Shown here in pieces: positions 10,831 through 23,645 of a DNA stretch of 64,000 bases. Origin of the DNA: Galbula dea (taxonomy: Eukaryota; Chordata; Aves; Piciformes; Galbulidae). The stretch's first letter is position 1; the number at the start of each line of letters is the position of its first letter. The notes below the pieces were generated by a model. It did no database searches, was not told where the DNA came from, and saw only the letters and a program-made list of their open reading frames with translations. The position numbers were made by a program, and so were the translations under genes. Where the stretch lies: NCBI GenBank assembly GCA_013399015.1, contig VWZX01000899.1, forward strand, positions 1 to 64,000, given 5' to 3'.

Positions 10831-11349
10831 ACGCTTTGTGCAACAGAGATTGACTACCATGGAGCACAGTGGTTTCAGATCTAAATGGGAAATGTATTTC
10901 CTGATTCAGTCTCCTCTGACTCTCTCTGCAGTAGATGCACAGCACAGGAAGGGCGATGTTCATGCAAATTAGGTGTTGCAGGGAGGATTGGGAGAGGTGA
11001 GATCAGTTTCTGGCTTTTGCAACTGCACAGAATTTCTAATCTCTCTTTTGTTTTTAATTTCAGCATGTTTAAAACTTGGATGCTCCTTTTGTTCTATAAC
11101 TTTGTCACACTGATTTAGCATATTAATACCAGGAAATGAGAACTTGCTATGTGAATATAGTTCTGTTACCACCACTGGCAATCTAAATAAGTGTAATTAA
11201 AAAGCATCTGGGATATCGTCTAGGGGCTGAAGGGATTTAGGTACTTAACTTGTCCTTGTCCTTCAAAATTCTACCAAAAATGTTATTGACTTGAGTGGTT
11301 AGCTGGATATTTTTAGTGACTCTATCATATATTACATTTAGTAATTCTG
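10831..11349. other. Single-copy non-coding stretch
   Basis: No recognisable feature. Overlapping small frames on both strands near 10881-11118 have no motif. Confidence 0.5.
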
Positions 11350-11460
11350 GACTCAAGATAGGGAAGATCCTCATGGATCATGCAGTCCAGACTCCTGATA
11401 TTTCAGGCAGTCACATCATATATTCTTATTCATTTATCAGGCAGAGTTTTAAAACTGGTT
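11350..11460 (-). mobile_element. Possible old CR1 3' end
   Basis: The string gatcatgcagtccagactcc followed by a short spacer and cagtcacatcat resembles the complement of an old amniote CR1 terminus (gatcatctagtccaacctcc). No clear tail repeat or coding block supports it, so this is a weak call. Confidence 0.35.
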
Positions 11461-12689
11461 AGGATTTTTGCTCCCTAGCCTATTGTAGGAGTTGAGCTGG
11501 TTCCAGAATTTGGCTCTCCTGGTGGCTGGAAACAGGAGAACAGGCCTGAAGCGTGATGTAGAGAACAAAGAATAGTGACAGTTAATGACAGATGGGATTA
11601 CTTATGAATACTTGTGTGACAGTCTATGAAAAGGGGAAAATATAAGGGAAGTATAGCTTAGGATCACTTCAGGTGATCCATTTCCACCAGAGGAGGGAAA
11701 ACCAGTAGCCCTGGGCAAAGCATTAGTTGCAACTTCATAGGAAATATGGTGTATGGTCCTAAACACACCTGCTCACAGAAGGACAGGGCTCAGAAAAATG
11801 AAAACTCTTTGAGAGGGGTCTGCATGAGCAGAATTTATCTGAGAGACCCAAGTCCTGAGACAGAAGCCTTATTCCTGAGATGAAAGAGGTAAAGCTTTAA
11901 CTTTTCCTTCAAGCAGACTTAGGTTCTGCAAGGTCGTGTTATGGAAACAGGTGTTTTCCTATGCTAAAGAAGGAAAACGACCACTGAAGTACAAGTTGAA
12001 ATATGTTAACACAAAACAATCCAGGACTTCATTCCAAGAAGAAGACCTCACCATAAACAACATGCTCTCTATATCTCTGGAAAGTTCACACAGAGGGAAC
12101 CAAAGCCTTGTGCCCTGCATCTAGTGGGAGGAAGCTTTCTAGTCTCTGAGGACGGGGAATCTAGTTTCTAGACTGCTGTACTGTGGTTGCAGTCTTTAAA
12201 ATCGAGGCTTTCTGTCCATGGTTTTTGGTGACCATCAGGTGTACATAGGAAAATGGTGGGTAATCCCAAACTCTCTAAGTCCATACAATGTATGGCATTT
12301 TTACTTAGACCTAAGAGCAGAGGCTGCTGAAGTGTGACATGTTGGTCATGCTGAATTTCTGAGAGCCTCTCTTTCTGCATTTGAAGGCTGAAGTCAAGCC
12401 CCCAAACTTTACTCTTTTTTTTAAAATAAAAAAACAAACCCCCCCCCCCAAAACCCCCCAACAACAATGGAGATGAACATGGATTTTCAGCCTGAGGATG
12501 GCTGATCAGTGACAACAATGATAATTAAAATTTCCCTCCATTGAAAATCTCTATGGAAAAATCTGCTTGAAAGAAACCAGACTGTTTGTTTGCTTTGCTA
12601 TAACCTTGATGCACAGAGATTTTGACTTTGCACATAGCAAAACTTATCAGAGATGCAAAAATTCTCCTCTAAGTATGCAGTGAGGGGAG
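11461..12689. other. Single-copy stretch with a C-rich tract
   Basis: Apart from the low-complexity tract at 12414-12459, I see nothing. A 116-codon minus frame at 12168-12518 owes its glycine/phenylalanine run to that tract and is not a convincing gene. Confidence 0.55.
12439..12459. repeat. C11-A4-C6 tract
   Basis: Eleven Cs, four As and six Cs follow an A-rich run. The complementary strand has two long G runs and could take part in a G-quadruplex-like structure. Confidence 0.85.
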
Positions 12690-13113
12690 TAATGGAGTTG
12701 AGGATACCAGGATACTTCTCCTAAGAAGAAAGACTGACAGAGTTGGGGTTCAGCCTGGAGAAGAGAAGTCTCCAGGAGACCTTATTTCAGCATTTCAGTA
12801 CTTAAAGGGGTCTATAAGAAAGAAGGGGAGAGACTTTTTAGCAGGGCCTACTGTGATAGGACAAGGGGTAATGGTTTTAAACTAAAAGAGGGAGATTTAG
12901 ACTAGATAGAAGGAAGATATTTTTTACACTAAAGGTGGTGAAACATTGGCCCAGGTTGCCCTGAGGGGCTAGAAGCCCCAACCCTGGAAACATTCCAGGT
13001 CAGATTGGACAGGGCTCTGAGCTACCTGATCTAGTTGAAGATGTCCCTTCTCACTGCAGGGGGTTGGACTAGATGACCTTTAAATGTTCCTTCCAAGCCA
13101 AACCATTCCATGA
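12690..13113 (+). mobile_element. CR1 LINE 3' fragment
   Basis: It starts near the ERLTELGFSLEKRSLQ block, passes actaaaagagggagatttag and ctagatagaaggaagatatt, and ends with ccattccatgatcc at 13100-13113. The wording ccaaccctggaaacattcca and ttgaagatgtcccttctcac puts it in the same subfamily as the copies at 14.0, 37.6 and 47.0 kb. The frame is broken. Confidence 0.93.
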
Positions 13114-13974
13114 TCCCACCAGCATGGGAGCGGTGGGGTTCCCATGGAGAAAGGACTGCTATGAAGGCACAGCAAGCTTACAGCTGTCTATAGGGGGTAA
13201 GGACAGACCTGCTCCTCTGACAGGGATTACAGAAATCTTCCCTAATTTCTCAGCCCACATAGAGGTTTTCAGCCCATAATAGTTCCCAAAGACGGCCCTA
13301 AAGGCACCACAGACAGACAGAGAGAAATTACAGTGTTGTACTCTTTCGCCCTGTGATTTCTCTCTCCTTTTTCTTGCTGACTTGTTCTGACTGGGAAGAC
13401 TTTTTTCCCCCACAGTTTTGAAAGGTGATCTTTCTTCTTAAAGGATCATGAGAGCAAAGGTTCAAATCTTTGCCTTGTTTTTGTTTTCCCCTCTGTATGT
13501 TGAATGCATTTGCTGGCTTGTATTCCAGAGCTGTGATTGGCATCAAAGCTGGCAGTGACAATTGTCTCTACTGATCTCTAGACTTCATTAAATTAGATAG
13601 TTAACATTCAGAAAAAGGCTTTGCTAGTTTCTGCCAAAGTGAATTTCCTTGATTTCCTCTCCAGCCCTTTTCTCCCCTCCTGCTGGGTCCTGTTGTGGTT
13701 TTCTGAGCTGACACAAACCAGTAATGGCTTTTTTTGAGTTTCTTGCAGGTCACCTTCCAGCTTGGGGTTGGGCAGAAGACCGAGGCTGGCAGAACTCAGA
13801 AGCATGCCCTGAGGGTCTGTACAGCCAGCTGAGGTAGCCCATCACCTTCCTGGGGGGTTAGGCTGTACTACTCCACAGTTTTTTTTCAGTTTCACTCTTA
13901 CACCTGGAGATAGAGAGATTGTTTATGTCTTACGCTCCCCCAGTCCTGCAGGAAAACACACAGTAGCTAATATA
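13114..13974. other. Single-copy non-coding stretch
   Basis: Nothing recognisable. Minus frames at 13159-13805 have no motif. Confidence 0.5.
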
Positions 13975-14250
13975 TGTAGCATTAGTAGGGAGCGAGAAGC
14001 AAATAGTTTTAAAGTAAAAGAGAGGAGATTCAGACTAGATAGAGGGAAGACTTTTTTCACACTGAGGGTGGTGAAATACTGACACTGGTTGCCCAGAGAG
14101 GTGGTAGAAGCCCCAACCCTGGAAACATTCCAGGTCAGGTTGGACAGGGCTCTAAGCAACTTAATGTAGTTGAGGATGTCCCTGCTGATTGCAGGACTAG
14201 ATGCCCCTTAAAAGTCCCTTCCAACCAGAAACATTCTATAATTCTATGAA
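13975..14250 (+). mobile_element. CR1 LINE 3' end
   Basis: A short copy that starts at the FKLKERRFRLDRGKTFFT segment and reaches the tail at 14232-14250 (cattctataattctatgaa). The RT and upstream parts are missing. Confidence 0.93.
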
Positions 14251-14734
14251 CGCAAAATACTCTGGTTTTGCTGATAACACTGTTTTGAATGAATCTGGGT
14301 ATTGACCAATAAGTAGTGGAAATGCTTACATGTGGGGAAAGAGGAGATGTGGGTCTTCAGGTTAGAAGATCTCTATATCCTCCAACACCTGCTTGAATTT
14401 GCAAAGCTGTAGCTGTTCATGCTTGTAATGGGTAGGCTTTAAACATTAGTCTTTGGTGCCAATTAGTCTTTCTAAAATGGTGGACTTCTATATGAGAGAA
14501 TGATGCAGTCTTCCCCTTCTCAAGCAGATCCATCTGAAGCCTCTCCCCTCCAATAAGATAAGCATTGAGATATTGCTCATCCTTCATCTCCTCTGCAAAC
14601 ACTGTGTGAGCTTGGGCAACCTGACCACTGATTGTTGCCAGGCTTGTGTTTTGTCTACTCAATCTGTGCTCACAAACTATAAGTGAAGGATTATATGCAT
14701 GTATGGACCAGGTAATTTAAAAGTGACCTCCAAG
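14251..14734. other. Single-copy non-coding stretch
   Basis: No feature recognised. The minus frame at 14417-14662 has no family motif. Confidence 0.5.
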
Positions 14735-14793
14735 TTTGGGGCTGGACAGATGACTTTTAAAGGTCTTTTCCAACCCAATCCATTCTATGACTA
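14735..14793 (+). mobile_element. CR1 tail fragment
   Basis: Only the last 60 bases of a CR1 remain: ggctggacagatgactttta, then ccaacccaatccattctatg. Confidence 0.75.
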
Positions 14794-16744
14794 GAGGTGC
14801 TCTGTCTGGGTTGTTAAAATGTAGATTGATCTTTATATGCAGTTGGGCATCTTGGAAATGGTTGTGTTTTATCTAGCATTGAGCTTGTAACCTGGAATAC
14901 ATTAGACAAGGATTGCATCTAGCACACGTGTACTGGGGTGTCAAAATGTGTGTGAAACTGAGCTGGCAACAGAGCAACTGAATTAAGCTTTATGGTTATT
15001 TTAGTCTAGTTTCTTATAGCAATAAAGCTTAAGCCATCCCACTTTTATGGTTTATGTATCTGTCCGCCTTCCTGCTCCTTGGGTGCTTTCTGAATCCCAT
15101 TGGCTGGATCTGTGGGCCATAATGGATGGGATTATCTGCATTTTAATTAATGAATGCAATCAATGGACATGACAGGAGAGAAAGGAGGAGGGACTGTACT
15201 GGTACATTCCCTTAGACAGTCTGCAAAGTGAATGTGGTTCTTGCTAGATGTGGGGTACTCCACTTGCCATGCCTCCCTGGGGCACAGTGCCTTTGGAAAT
15301 CACCCTTCTGAGCTGCTGCTGCTCACCCTGCTGTGCCTGTGCTCCCTGTTCTGTGGCCATGAAAGCCCACGGTGGTGTTCTTGTGCAGATTTGTAGATTA
15401 TATTACTATTTTCACAGCTTTCATGGATGCATCTTCAATATCACTGTGTTTATACAACAAGGACAATATTATTTATTAAGTGTTTTGAGATTTATGTATT
15501 TGATTTGTTTTTCCTGGGACAGGGAAAATGCACACTGAAACCATCTTGACTTCAAAGCGGAATGGTTTAGCTGAAGGTGAATTTGGTAACAGCTGCCTTT
15601 CCAGCAAGACTGTGGCAACCTTTTGCCTTCAAACATATCAACCTGGGTGCTCAGGCTGGAAAGCAAGGATGAGTGATGCTGTAGCAACACAGTTATGCAT
15701 TCTTTACAGCTGCTGAATTACCAGCACTGTGTTACCCAATACAAGGTGCAGTTTCCAATTATAAAGTCTTATTCTGGCAGTTTTGAAATGGATTTTGTTG
15801 AAAGTGAGATGCTATGTGTTTGTTTCTCAAATATTATGCTGGTCTTTTTTTCTGTTAAGGAAATGGAAGGTGTCTCTTTACCTAAAAGAAAGAAACTATC
15901 TCCCCAGGAGAGTATGAGAAGATCAATTTTTCAGCATGGGATTATACAGTTTGGCTATATAAGCTTAAGGATTTTAATTTGCTTACACATAGATAGACTT
16001 ACTTGAGCTCTATACATCACCAGATCAATGCAAATCTATTTACTAGAAACTTGGGTCAATATTAAAAGAATTCCATTAACCAGCAATAAGGACCATGGAT
16101 TAATATGATTACTGTAGGCTTCCAAGAACACAGAAAGGATCAGGGATTTTCTTCATAGTAATCTAAAACAATACCATTGTAGAAATCCCTCCTCTGCTCC
16201 CTGTCTCCCAAAAACTAAAAGTGGGAAAAGGGTAGAAGAGGCTGCATAGACATTTATTGTCTTTTTAGGTTAGCACCTCTGATAATGAATAGTGAATGCT
16301 TCTGCAGCTTCTGGTAGAGGAAGTGTGGATGGGAAGAAGAGAGAAGAAATCAATGGATTCTGAAGGACAGAAAGCAAATGTGACATTTCTAGAAGATAAA
16401 GTTGATTTTTAATTTATTTTTTTTTTAGCCATGGTAGCTAGGGAAAAGAATAAATGTTTTGTTCCTATTGTTTTGAACAGCAAGTCTGATATTATGGTCC
16501 TGCTGAATTAACATTTGAAGGATAATTTTCCTATGACTTTAGGCCACAAATATGTAATATGCAGTGCAGAATAGGATTCTGAGACCCATAGTTTAGTAGT
16601 AGAAAATTAAGATTGTCCTGGAAAAAGTTACCACTTTGAATGGAGACTAGTGTCTTTATCAGAAACCCTTGCTGGTATATTTTGCATTATAGGTTTCTTC
16701 ACTTATAAATGGCAAAATGACCATCAGCTAAAATGACCCTCTTC
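14794..16744. other. Single-copy stretch, one homeodomain-rich patch
   Basis: No gene found. Around 15120-15175 the sequence ggattatctgcattttaatt continues into atgaatgcaatcaatgg. This dense set of TAAT, GGATTA and ATCAAT cores recalls conserved enhancers. The plus frame at 15695-16006 has no motif. Confidence 0.45.
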
Positions 16745-17000
16745 TTTTCATTGAACCATTTAGGTTGGAAAAGGACTTCAAGATTATCAAGTCCAACCAT
16801 TAACCCAACATTGTCAAGTCCAACACTGATTCATGTCCCTCAGCACCACATCTACAATTCTTTTAAGCCCCTCCAGGGATGGTGAATCCACCATTGCCCT
16901 TGGCAGCCTGTTCTAGTGCTTGACAATCCCTTCAGGGAAGAAAATTTTCCTAAAGTCTAACCTAAACTTTCCCTAAAGAAACTTGAGGCCTATTCTTTGT
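16745..17000 (-). mobile_element. CR1 LINE 3' end, inverted
   Basis: The complement of a CR1 terminus: aaccatttaggttggaaaag near 16753, caagtccaacc, then ccctccagggatggtgaatc near 16868 and the complement of the FFT block. It is old, with a short internal duplication of tcaagtccaac at 16788 and 16814. Confidence 0.9.
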
Positions 17001-19028
17001 TACAGCAAGTCTGGGCATTTGCAAATGAATTGCAAGCAGTGTGTATTAACAGTGTAAAACAGTCTTGTGCGCCTGATATTGGGAACAGCAAAATGAGAAT
17101 TGGCAAAACCAGATACTGGGAACAAAAGGATCCCTGGCTGCCTGCATTGCACTGGCCACATAATGGTAGTGTTTGCCTGTCTGTAGTTTCTATTAGAAAC
17201 TTGAAAGCAGAGGCCCCATAGAACAGCCTGGTAATATTTACAATCTGCAGACTCAGGTGAAGAAATGTGCTTTAGGCCAGTGTTTCACAAGCCTTTGCTG
17301 TAACTCCATTGCAGTGAGTTAAAACCAGATTTTGAGATGGAGCTTGGGGAAGGATTGGAGGTACAGGTTTGCAAAGTGTAAAGTCATGAGACTGAACTGC
17401 AGAAGAATTTGCTATTGTCCTAGAGGTGGTGAGACAACTGGGTGAGGGGAATTTGGAAGGGCTTAGGGTGTTGGACACATTCCCAAAGTTTGTATTTGAG
17501 ATGCAGCACCTGTGAGTTGGGAAAGGATAAGGAGGAGAAGCAGGATAATTTGCACCAGGACCATCTTTTGACATGCTGGAGAGGGCTTCATGTTCTTCCA
17601 TGCCAACAGAGAGAAGACCACAACCTCCACTTTCCCACTATTCCCTTGGAATCTCTGTCTCCCTCTGGATATTCATACTTAATTTTGCAGCTAATCCTAC
17701 ACTTCACTCAGTGTAGGATTTTGCAGCTAATCAATCTTTTTTTAAACATCAAGTAAAGACTTTGTTCTTTTTCTTTTTTTTTGTCTTAAGAAAGGTGTGT
17801 AGAAATCATAGATGGTAGCACCAGGGACATTTTATTGTTTGAAAAGCAGTTCATGAAACTTGCTGCTACTTCCCTGGGCTTGTGCCTGAGAATGCCATCA
17901 GTAGTTTTAAACACCAAGATTTTAACTGCTGCCAGCAAAGCAAACCCAAATCCCTTTGAAGCTGCAGTGCAGGTAAATAGTTCAGCAGCAGCTGAATCCT
18001 TTCCTCAGCTTAATAGCTTGAATTGGGCTATTCTAACCCAAAGGCTCCTTTTTCCTAATAAAAGGTTGTGTTTCCAGTAGGGCAATTTACTGGTAGTTTT
18101 GCAGTATTCTCTTTTCCAGCAAGCTCTGTCCAGTATAGGGAACACTTAGATAGACTTCCCCAGGCTAATTTAAGCATTTTTCTCTTCTTGCACTTTAATT
18201 TTCAGTCTATATTTTACTACTTGGTCTGCATTTCTTTAAAGAGAAACCTACTACTTTAGACTGGTCCCCGACCACTGCTTGCTCAGAGCATCTTGGATTT
18301 GACCTTGGGAAACAAAATAACCCTGTTAGTATTAACCCTTTCCTTTTTTAAAGTAAAGAGACCTGAATTAGCTACATTTTGTATGGATTTAGGGAATAGG
18401 CTGTGTGAGGGGTAAAGGTATGTTTCCAAGAAAAAGTACTTTTCAATAGCAATTTTAAGGATGAAGGATGTAACCTGTGCGTAGCAATGCATTCCTTCGA
18501 CGACTGAACTATAACATGGAGTATATTCTGCATTATACAACTCTCTTTGGGTTTCATGGCAAGTTATCTGTTAGGCTGTGAAAAAGCCTATTCTGGAGGA
18601 TTTTCACACACCCTCAGCCCCACTGGTGCTGGGACACCAGGTCTCCTCGTGCAAAGTGCTAATGCAAAATGCATTGGCACTTGCTGGTGAGAGATTTGGG
18701 CCTGCTGGGTACATGTCTCTTTTCAGCCGGTGGGACACAGATCAAACCTCTCATTATACAGAGGAGAGAAGGGCAGTTATCTTGTGTTCGTGATGCTGCA
18801 CAATGCTAATATTGTTTTCATCTATTTCTCTGTTTCTTCCCCCATTTTTCACTGGTCAACGTGGATATCCTTTTGGTTCCAAGTTGGAAATTGGTCTCTG
18901 TAACTGGAGGGATCAATCAGTCTCTGCTGTGCAGTGCTGTTAAAAATCTTAGTATTGAAAATTCATGTTTGTTTAGAATGTTAATTATGAAAATTTTAAC
19001 AGCATTTGAACAGCAGGGACAGTCTCTC
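17001..19028. other. Single-copy non-coding stretch
   Basis: I see no gene or repeat beyond T-rich runs near 17765-17785. Frames at 17272-17601 (-) and 17442-17756 (+) overlap each other and show no motif. Confidence 0.5.
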
Positions 19029-19138
19029 TAGAATCATAGAATGTTTTGAGTTGGAAGGGACATTAATGGTTACCTAGTCCTACCCCCTGGCAGTGAGAAG
19101 GAACATCTTCAACTAGATCGGGTTGCTCAGAGCTCTAT
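19029..19138 (-). mobile_element. CR1 tail fragment, inverted, upstream member of a tandem pair
   Basis: The complement of a CR1 3' end: gaatcatagaatgttttgag, then ctagatcgggttgctcagag. It stops exactly where the next copy's tail begins, so only about 110 bases of it remain. Confidence 0.88.
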
Positions 19139-19402
19139 AGAATAATAGAATGGTTTGGATTGGAAGGGGCCTTTAAAGGTCATCTAGTCCAACCCTGATG
19201 ATATCCCTGATCTGGGATATCTCCAACTACATCAGGCTCCTCAGAGTCCTGTCAAACCTGACCTGGAATGTTTCCAGGGATGGGGCTTCCACCAGCTCTC
19301 TCGGCAACCTGGGCCAGTGTCTCACCACCCTAATAGTGAAGAACTTCCTCCTAATGTCCAACCTAAATCAACCCTCCTCCAGTTTATATCCATTCCCCAA
19401 GT
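19139..19402 (-). mobile_element. CR1 LINE 3' end, inverted
   Basis: The complement of a second CR1 terminus (aataatagaatggtttggat at 19139). It contains the subfamily hairpin gatatccctgatctgggata at 19200-19219 and continues to the FRLD/FFT segment at 19350-19400. It shares the gatatccctgat segment with the copy at 37.9 kb. Confidence 0.93.
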
Positions 19403-22400
19403 CATGCAAATGCAGTCAGGCTGGTATGACTGAATACAAATATTGGAAACATCAGGGACTTTTTACCTATTTTATAACGTGTATATATGTGCACACACCT
19501 ATTATGTATTATAATAAACCCTAATGTTTTTGAAGGACATGGTTAAAGATAGACCTCTTTACCCATGGTTAGACTCCTGAATAGAAGTGATCTGGACAGA
19601 AACAGTCACATATGAACTGAGAATCTGCCACCTCAACCAATGTGTTTTTCACCACTTGCACTGCAGTAGCATCCTCAGATCCTCTCCAAGACTTAGAGTG
19701 ACAGGGCAGGGCAGATATTAATAATTAGTCATAGAGCTTATGCTCTAAATGCAAGAAGATAACATTGGTCCCAAGTGTCACAGATAATGCTTATCTGCTG
19801 AATAATGCTTTTTTAACACAACTTCATTTTTTTGTGTCTCTCTCCAAGCAGTAACCTAAACAAGCCAAAGACCTAAAGGCATTTCTGAAATTTTGTTGCC
19901 TAGTGGAGACTCTGCCATTTCACTCTGCAGAAGAAATCAGAGTATTTGGAAACTTTTTATTTCCCAGTTGTAGCACACCCTGCTTTATCTGAAGTAACCT
20001 TTAATGGAGCTCCCATTGATTCCTTAAGGACACTGTTCCTCACGTCAGCTATGTCTCATTGCTTGGGAATTTGTTCTGATAAACAGTGCAAATGTTTCTG
20101 TGCTTAATTTCATTCCTTTATTCATAATTATGTTCCTTTGGACCACATACACCCTTTCCGCAGAGCCCCAGAGGGCTGTGGGAGATGAAGACCATTTTGT
20201 GAGCACATTATTCCAGATGTACTCTCTGCCTGAACAGTGCAACACAGTTCTTTAGACATTTACCTCCTGCTTTAGATTTTCAGGCAGCTCTGGAAGGATA
20301 ATTATCATTTTGACACCACATATCTGGGAATGCTGATTACTTAAACACTGTCCTTGTTGACTTTATTCCTTTTAGCTGTTTTGTATCTGAAAATGCTTTG
20401 GTTTTAATTTGCGTGTCTAAGAAAGAGGGTGTGTTTCTTTAAAACATTTATTTTCTTGTTTATTAAAACATTGTGACATGAGACATGTCTGGTAAAAAAA
20501 CCAAACAAAATATTTAAGAAAACAGGGTGACAATGTGTGTGAAGGACTCCTTATGGTGTCAAGCATTCTGAGTTGATGTAAAGGCCTTTTTCTCACCTAA
20601 GACAACCAGAATTATTGCCCTAAAATAGAATTTATAACCATGCATGTGATTATTTAATAAAAGGAAATGTGGTTTGGATTTCAAATAAATATCTTGAAGA
20701 ATGGCAGAGCGAGCAAAGTGGTGGAGCAAGTTGAAAGCTGCGGTTTGAGAGGCAGCTGGAGGGGTACAACAGCCTGCACAAGGCTTATATGAGGCTGCCT
20801 TGGCAGTGGGTTGAGCAGTAAAAGAGACTTGTTGCTATTGGAGCCAGCAATTATTGCTATACTTGCTTAGGTTGTTTCTTTTTCCTCCCCTGAAAATAGA
20901 TTACTTTTTCATTCAAGTACTTTGTTAACACTTGAATAATAAACAACATGTCTTTTTCATGACAGGGTACCTGTGGGACTTAGCCACACAGAGAATAAAA
21001 TGGGTAAGACGTGCTTGAGCTGAACATAAACACTGGAAGGATAATGTTTTTCACTAAGTGCTTCGTGCTTCTGGCTAAGCAGAGTGGATACCACGAATCA
21101 GTTGCTGCTGTTTGTGTTGCTGCTTGTAGAGGTGTCCAGGACCAACAGGTTTTTCCTAAGAAGCTAAGTTAATCCTATACATCTTGCATGAGTGAAAGCC
21201 ATTCTCATGTTCCTAAATGAAACAGGTGAAAGACTGTTAACAAATAACAATTTATGTAGTTACAGACTGAGAAGTTCAGTCATTTCTAGTAGTTTTTCAC
21301 TATGTGACCCCTTCCTTCAGGCATGTATAATTCTGTTTTCTTGCTTTCTGAAGGGGAAACACTGTTTGATCCCAAATAATTGCACTGCTGATGTCCCAGT
21401 GCAGCGTCTTCCTTCCAGTCCTTTGTCCTTGATTGCTAGCAGATGTAGCAGAGCTCTTGGTTTTCTGTTACACTGGTGTCTACCAGGAACCTCAGGCAGT
21501 ACTCATATTCCCTTACCAGCAGGCTTCAGTAGTGAGCTACTTGCTTGTGGCAGGTAGTGATGCTCCAGTAGAAAGAATCCTCCACCTCTAACAATACCTT
21601 TGCATATCACATGGTTCTTGTTTGGTGCAATTTTATTCATTGATCTGTTAAGTAAGTTTTGGAGTATCCATTTTTAGCAGAATTCCTTATACCAACATCA
21701 GCCTTTGGTGATCTCTAATTTTATAGTTCAGCCAAGGCTCAACAAACCAAATGACAGAAGTCAAGGTACACTTTTTGGCTGAGGACAGGGAAATACCAAT
21801 TTCTTGTTGTTACCAGGATGTAGCAATGTGGCATCTGGTTTTACACCTGCCACCTGTGCAGATGACTACATGATGTTGGTGCTTGAAAGGCTTTTGATAT
21901 GAGATTTCAAGAGGTTAACAATGACCTTTTTGGTGTCTCCATTTTGCAGTGTGATGCTAAAACCAGTTTCAAGAGATGTGATGTCTCAATAAGTGTGTGC
22001 TGGGCACTCACCCTTTGACCGTTAGGTCTTAAGGGAGATGGTCAGTCCTGCTGTCCTGGGTGGTAATCACAGAGCATGATCATCTATAATGTCCTTTTTG
22101 GGTGAGTGCCACTCTATACTTTTATTGTGCTGTTAATCTTTTCATGACTCATCAAATTAACTGCAGCATTTTGTTCTCCTCCTGCCCAATATTTTCTGCA
22201 CAAACTTTAGAATAAAATGAAAGACGCCATACAGGTGAAGCTTGCTGATGAGCCTACTGTTGGAAATTTAGGCTAATTCTGCTGAGGCTAGCGTTGTTCC
22301 AGATATGCCAAGAGCAGAACAGAGCCTTTGTTTTACTAATTAAAGTCTGGAGTGAAAGGGCAATGAACCTTCTTTCTACGTGCACTGCCAGACCTCCTGA

Positions 22401-23127
22401 GGCTATGATTTTTTCTCTGTTTAACAGGGCTGTTACCAACCTGTACTGAAATGCTGGGTCCATGTATGGCTTATGCAAACTCAGCTGTTTAAATTGGCCC
22501 CTGGGAGATCTCACCAGCTCCCTATCAGCAGGGTAACCTAGTGGGAGAATGGTTTCCTATGCCACTGCCTATTCTACCAACTATCTTATTCTCTGTGGAC
22601 ATAGTTAATATGAAATACTCACTAGATTTTAAAATGAGCTATTTCAGGGGGGGGAGGATGAACCTTCATGTTTTTTTTCTTTTTTAATACTTGCTTTTCC
22701 ACCATTGAAGTTTTCTAAGATGGCCTGAAAAAGCTGATACGTATAGAACCAAGTAGCAGGTATGCCCTTGTGTTTCCTTTCCACCAGAGCAGGGTAGGCG
22801 CAGAAAAACCCATCTCTCTTCCTTCTCTTCCCCTCCCTCCTTCCCTCTTCTCTTGATCTGCTGGTGGCTCCTAAAAGGATTAATTAGAAAGATGTGAGCA
22901 GGGGTTGGAACGTCAAAAAACAATCGTCACTTTCGTATCTGACCCCTATCACCAGCTGCAGAATTAACAAATTGAATGTCGTCAGCAAACAGGAGTTGCA
23001 GATGATATGAAGTTCATTACTAGCAGCACAGGGCTTGTTTTCAAAGCCCAGTTTAAACAACTCTTGCTGATTAAATTCCTTGCAGGGGCTCCTGCCAGAC
23101 ACGTTTAGAAAATACGGACATCTAACA
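19403..23127. other. Single-copy stretch with enhancer-like patches
   Basis: No gene, RNA gene or transposon recognised over 3.7 kb. Two patches, about 22240-22530 and 22870-23110, have a balanced, complex composition with homeodomain and E-box cores and look like candidate conserved non-coding elements. The plus frame at 21192-21557 (121 codons) shows no motif and no splice context that I trust. Confidence 0.5.
22870..23110. promoter_or_regulatory. Candidate conserved non-coding element
   Basis: The segment opens with ggattaattagaaag, a TAATTA core, followed by a CAGCTG E-box at about 22955, aacaaattgaatg and a second TTAAAT-type core near 23070. It has no repeat signature and is richer in sequence complexity than its surroundings. 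Regulatory function is inferred from motif density alone. Confidence 0.3.
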
Positions 23128-23202
23128 GCTCTCTCTCTCTTTTTCTCCCTGTCTTTTCCTTTTTAATTCTTTTTTTTTTTTCACTTTCTTTTTTTTTTTC
23201 TT
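23128..23202. repeat. Polypyrimidine tract
   Basis: Seventy-five bases with almost only C and T on the plus strand: a CT dinucleotide run, then T runs of 10-12. It could act as a splice polypyrimidine tract or form triplex DNA, but it is most simply low-complexity sequence. Confidence 0.85.
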
Positions 23203-23464
23203 GACATGAGCCAATTATGTCTCCTATCTGCAGGTACTGGCAAGTATCAGCGCTCTGGCCCCACTGTCTACAGCCTTATCCATTTGGCGCCTGCTCCAGT
23301 CCTCTCACATTACCAGCAGCAGGGTCTGTTTTCAGCTGTGAAAAGCTGCGAGCATAACTCCCTTCTGCCCCTCCTCCCTCTGCAGCCTCTCTTCCCCCCT
23401 TTCCTTTTTTCTCTCTCATCCTTTTGCTCCCTTCAAGAGCTAGGAAGCAAGAAAAAAACCCACA

Positions 23465-23645
23465 ACCTTGGTAACCTGCTAGATGTGACACTGGGGATTT
23501 ATGTCCAAAGAAGAGCAACAAAGCTGGTGAAGGGTCTAGAATGCAAATCTGCTGAGAAGCTGTTGAGAGAACTAAGGTTGTTTAGCCTGGAGAAAAGGAG
23601 GCTCAGAGGAGACCTTCTTGTTCTCTACAACTTGAGTTCAGGAGT
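23465..23645 (+). mobile_element. CR1 fragment lacking both ends
   Basis: In one open frame it encodes [13 protein letters not shown] and then [20 protein letters not shown], the mid-C-terminal part of CR1 ORF2. It stops near 23645 without the RLD/FFT block or tail. Loss of a CR1 3' end is unusual and implies deletion after insertion. The longer open frame 23206-23649 simply runs from flanking DNA into this fragment. Confidence 0.88.

Noticed and set aside
12168..12518. 116-codon minus frame
   Set aside because: The glycine/phenylalanine/lysine core comes from the C-rich and A-rich tract; there is no family motif.
13455..13475. ggttcaaatc as a tRNA T-loop
   Set aside because: No acceptor stem, D-loop or anticodon arm could be placed around it.
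21192..21557. 121-codon plus frame as a secreted protein
   Set aside because: Hydrophobic stretches occur but there is no cleavage-site pattern, splice context or recognised domain.
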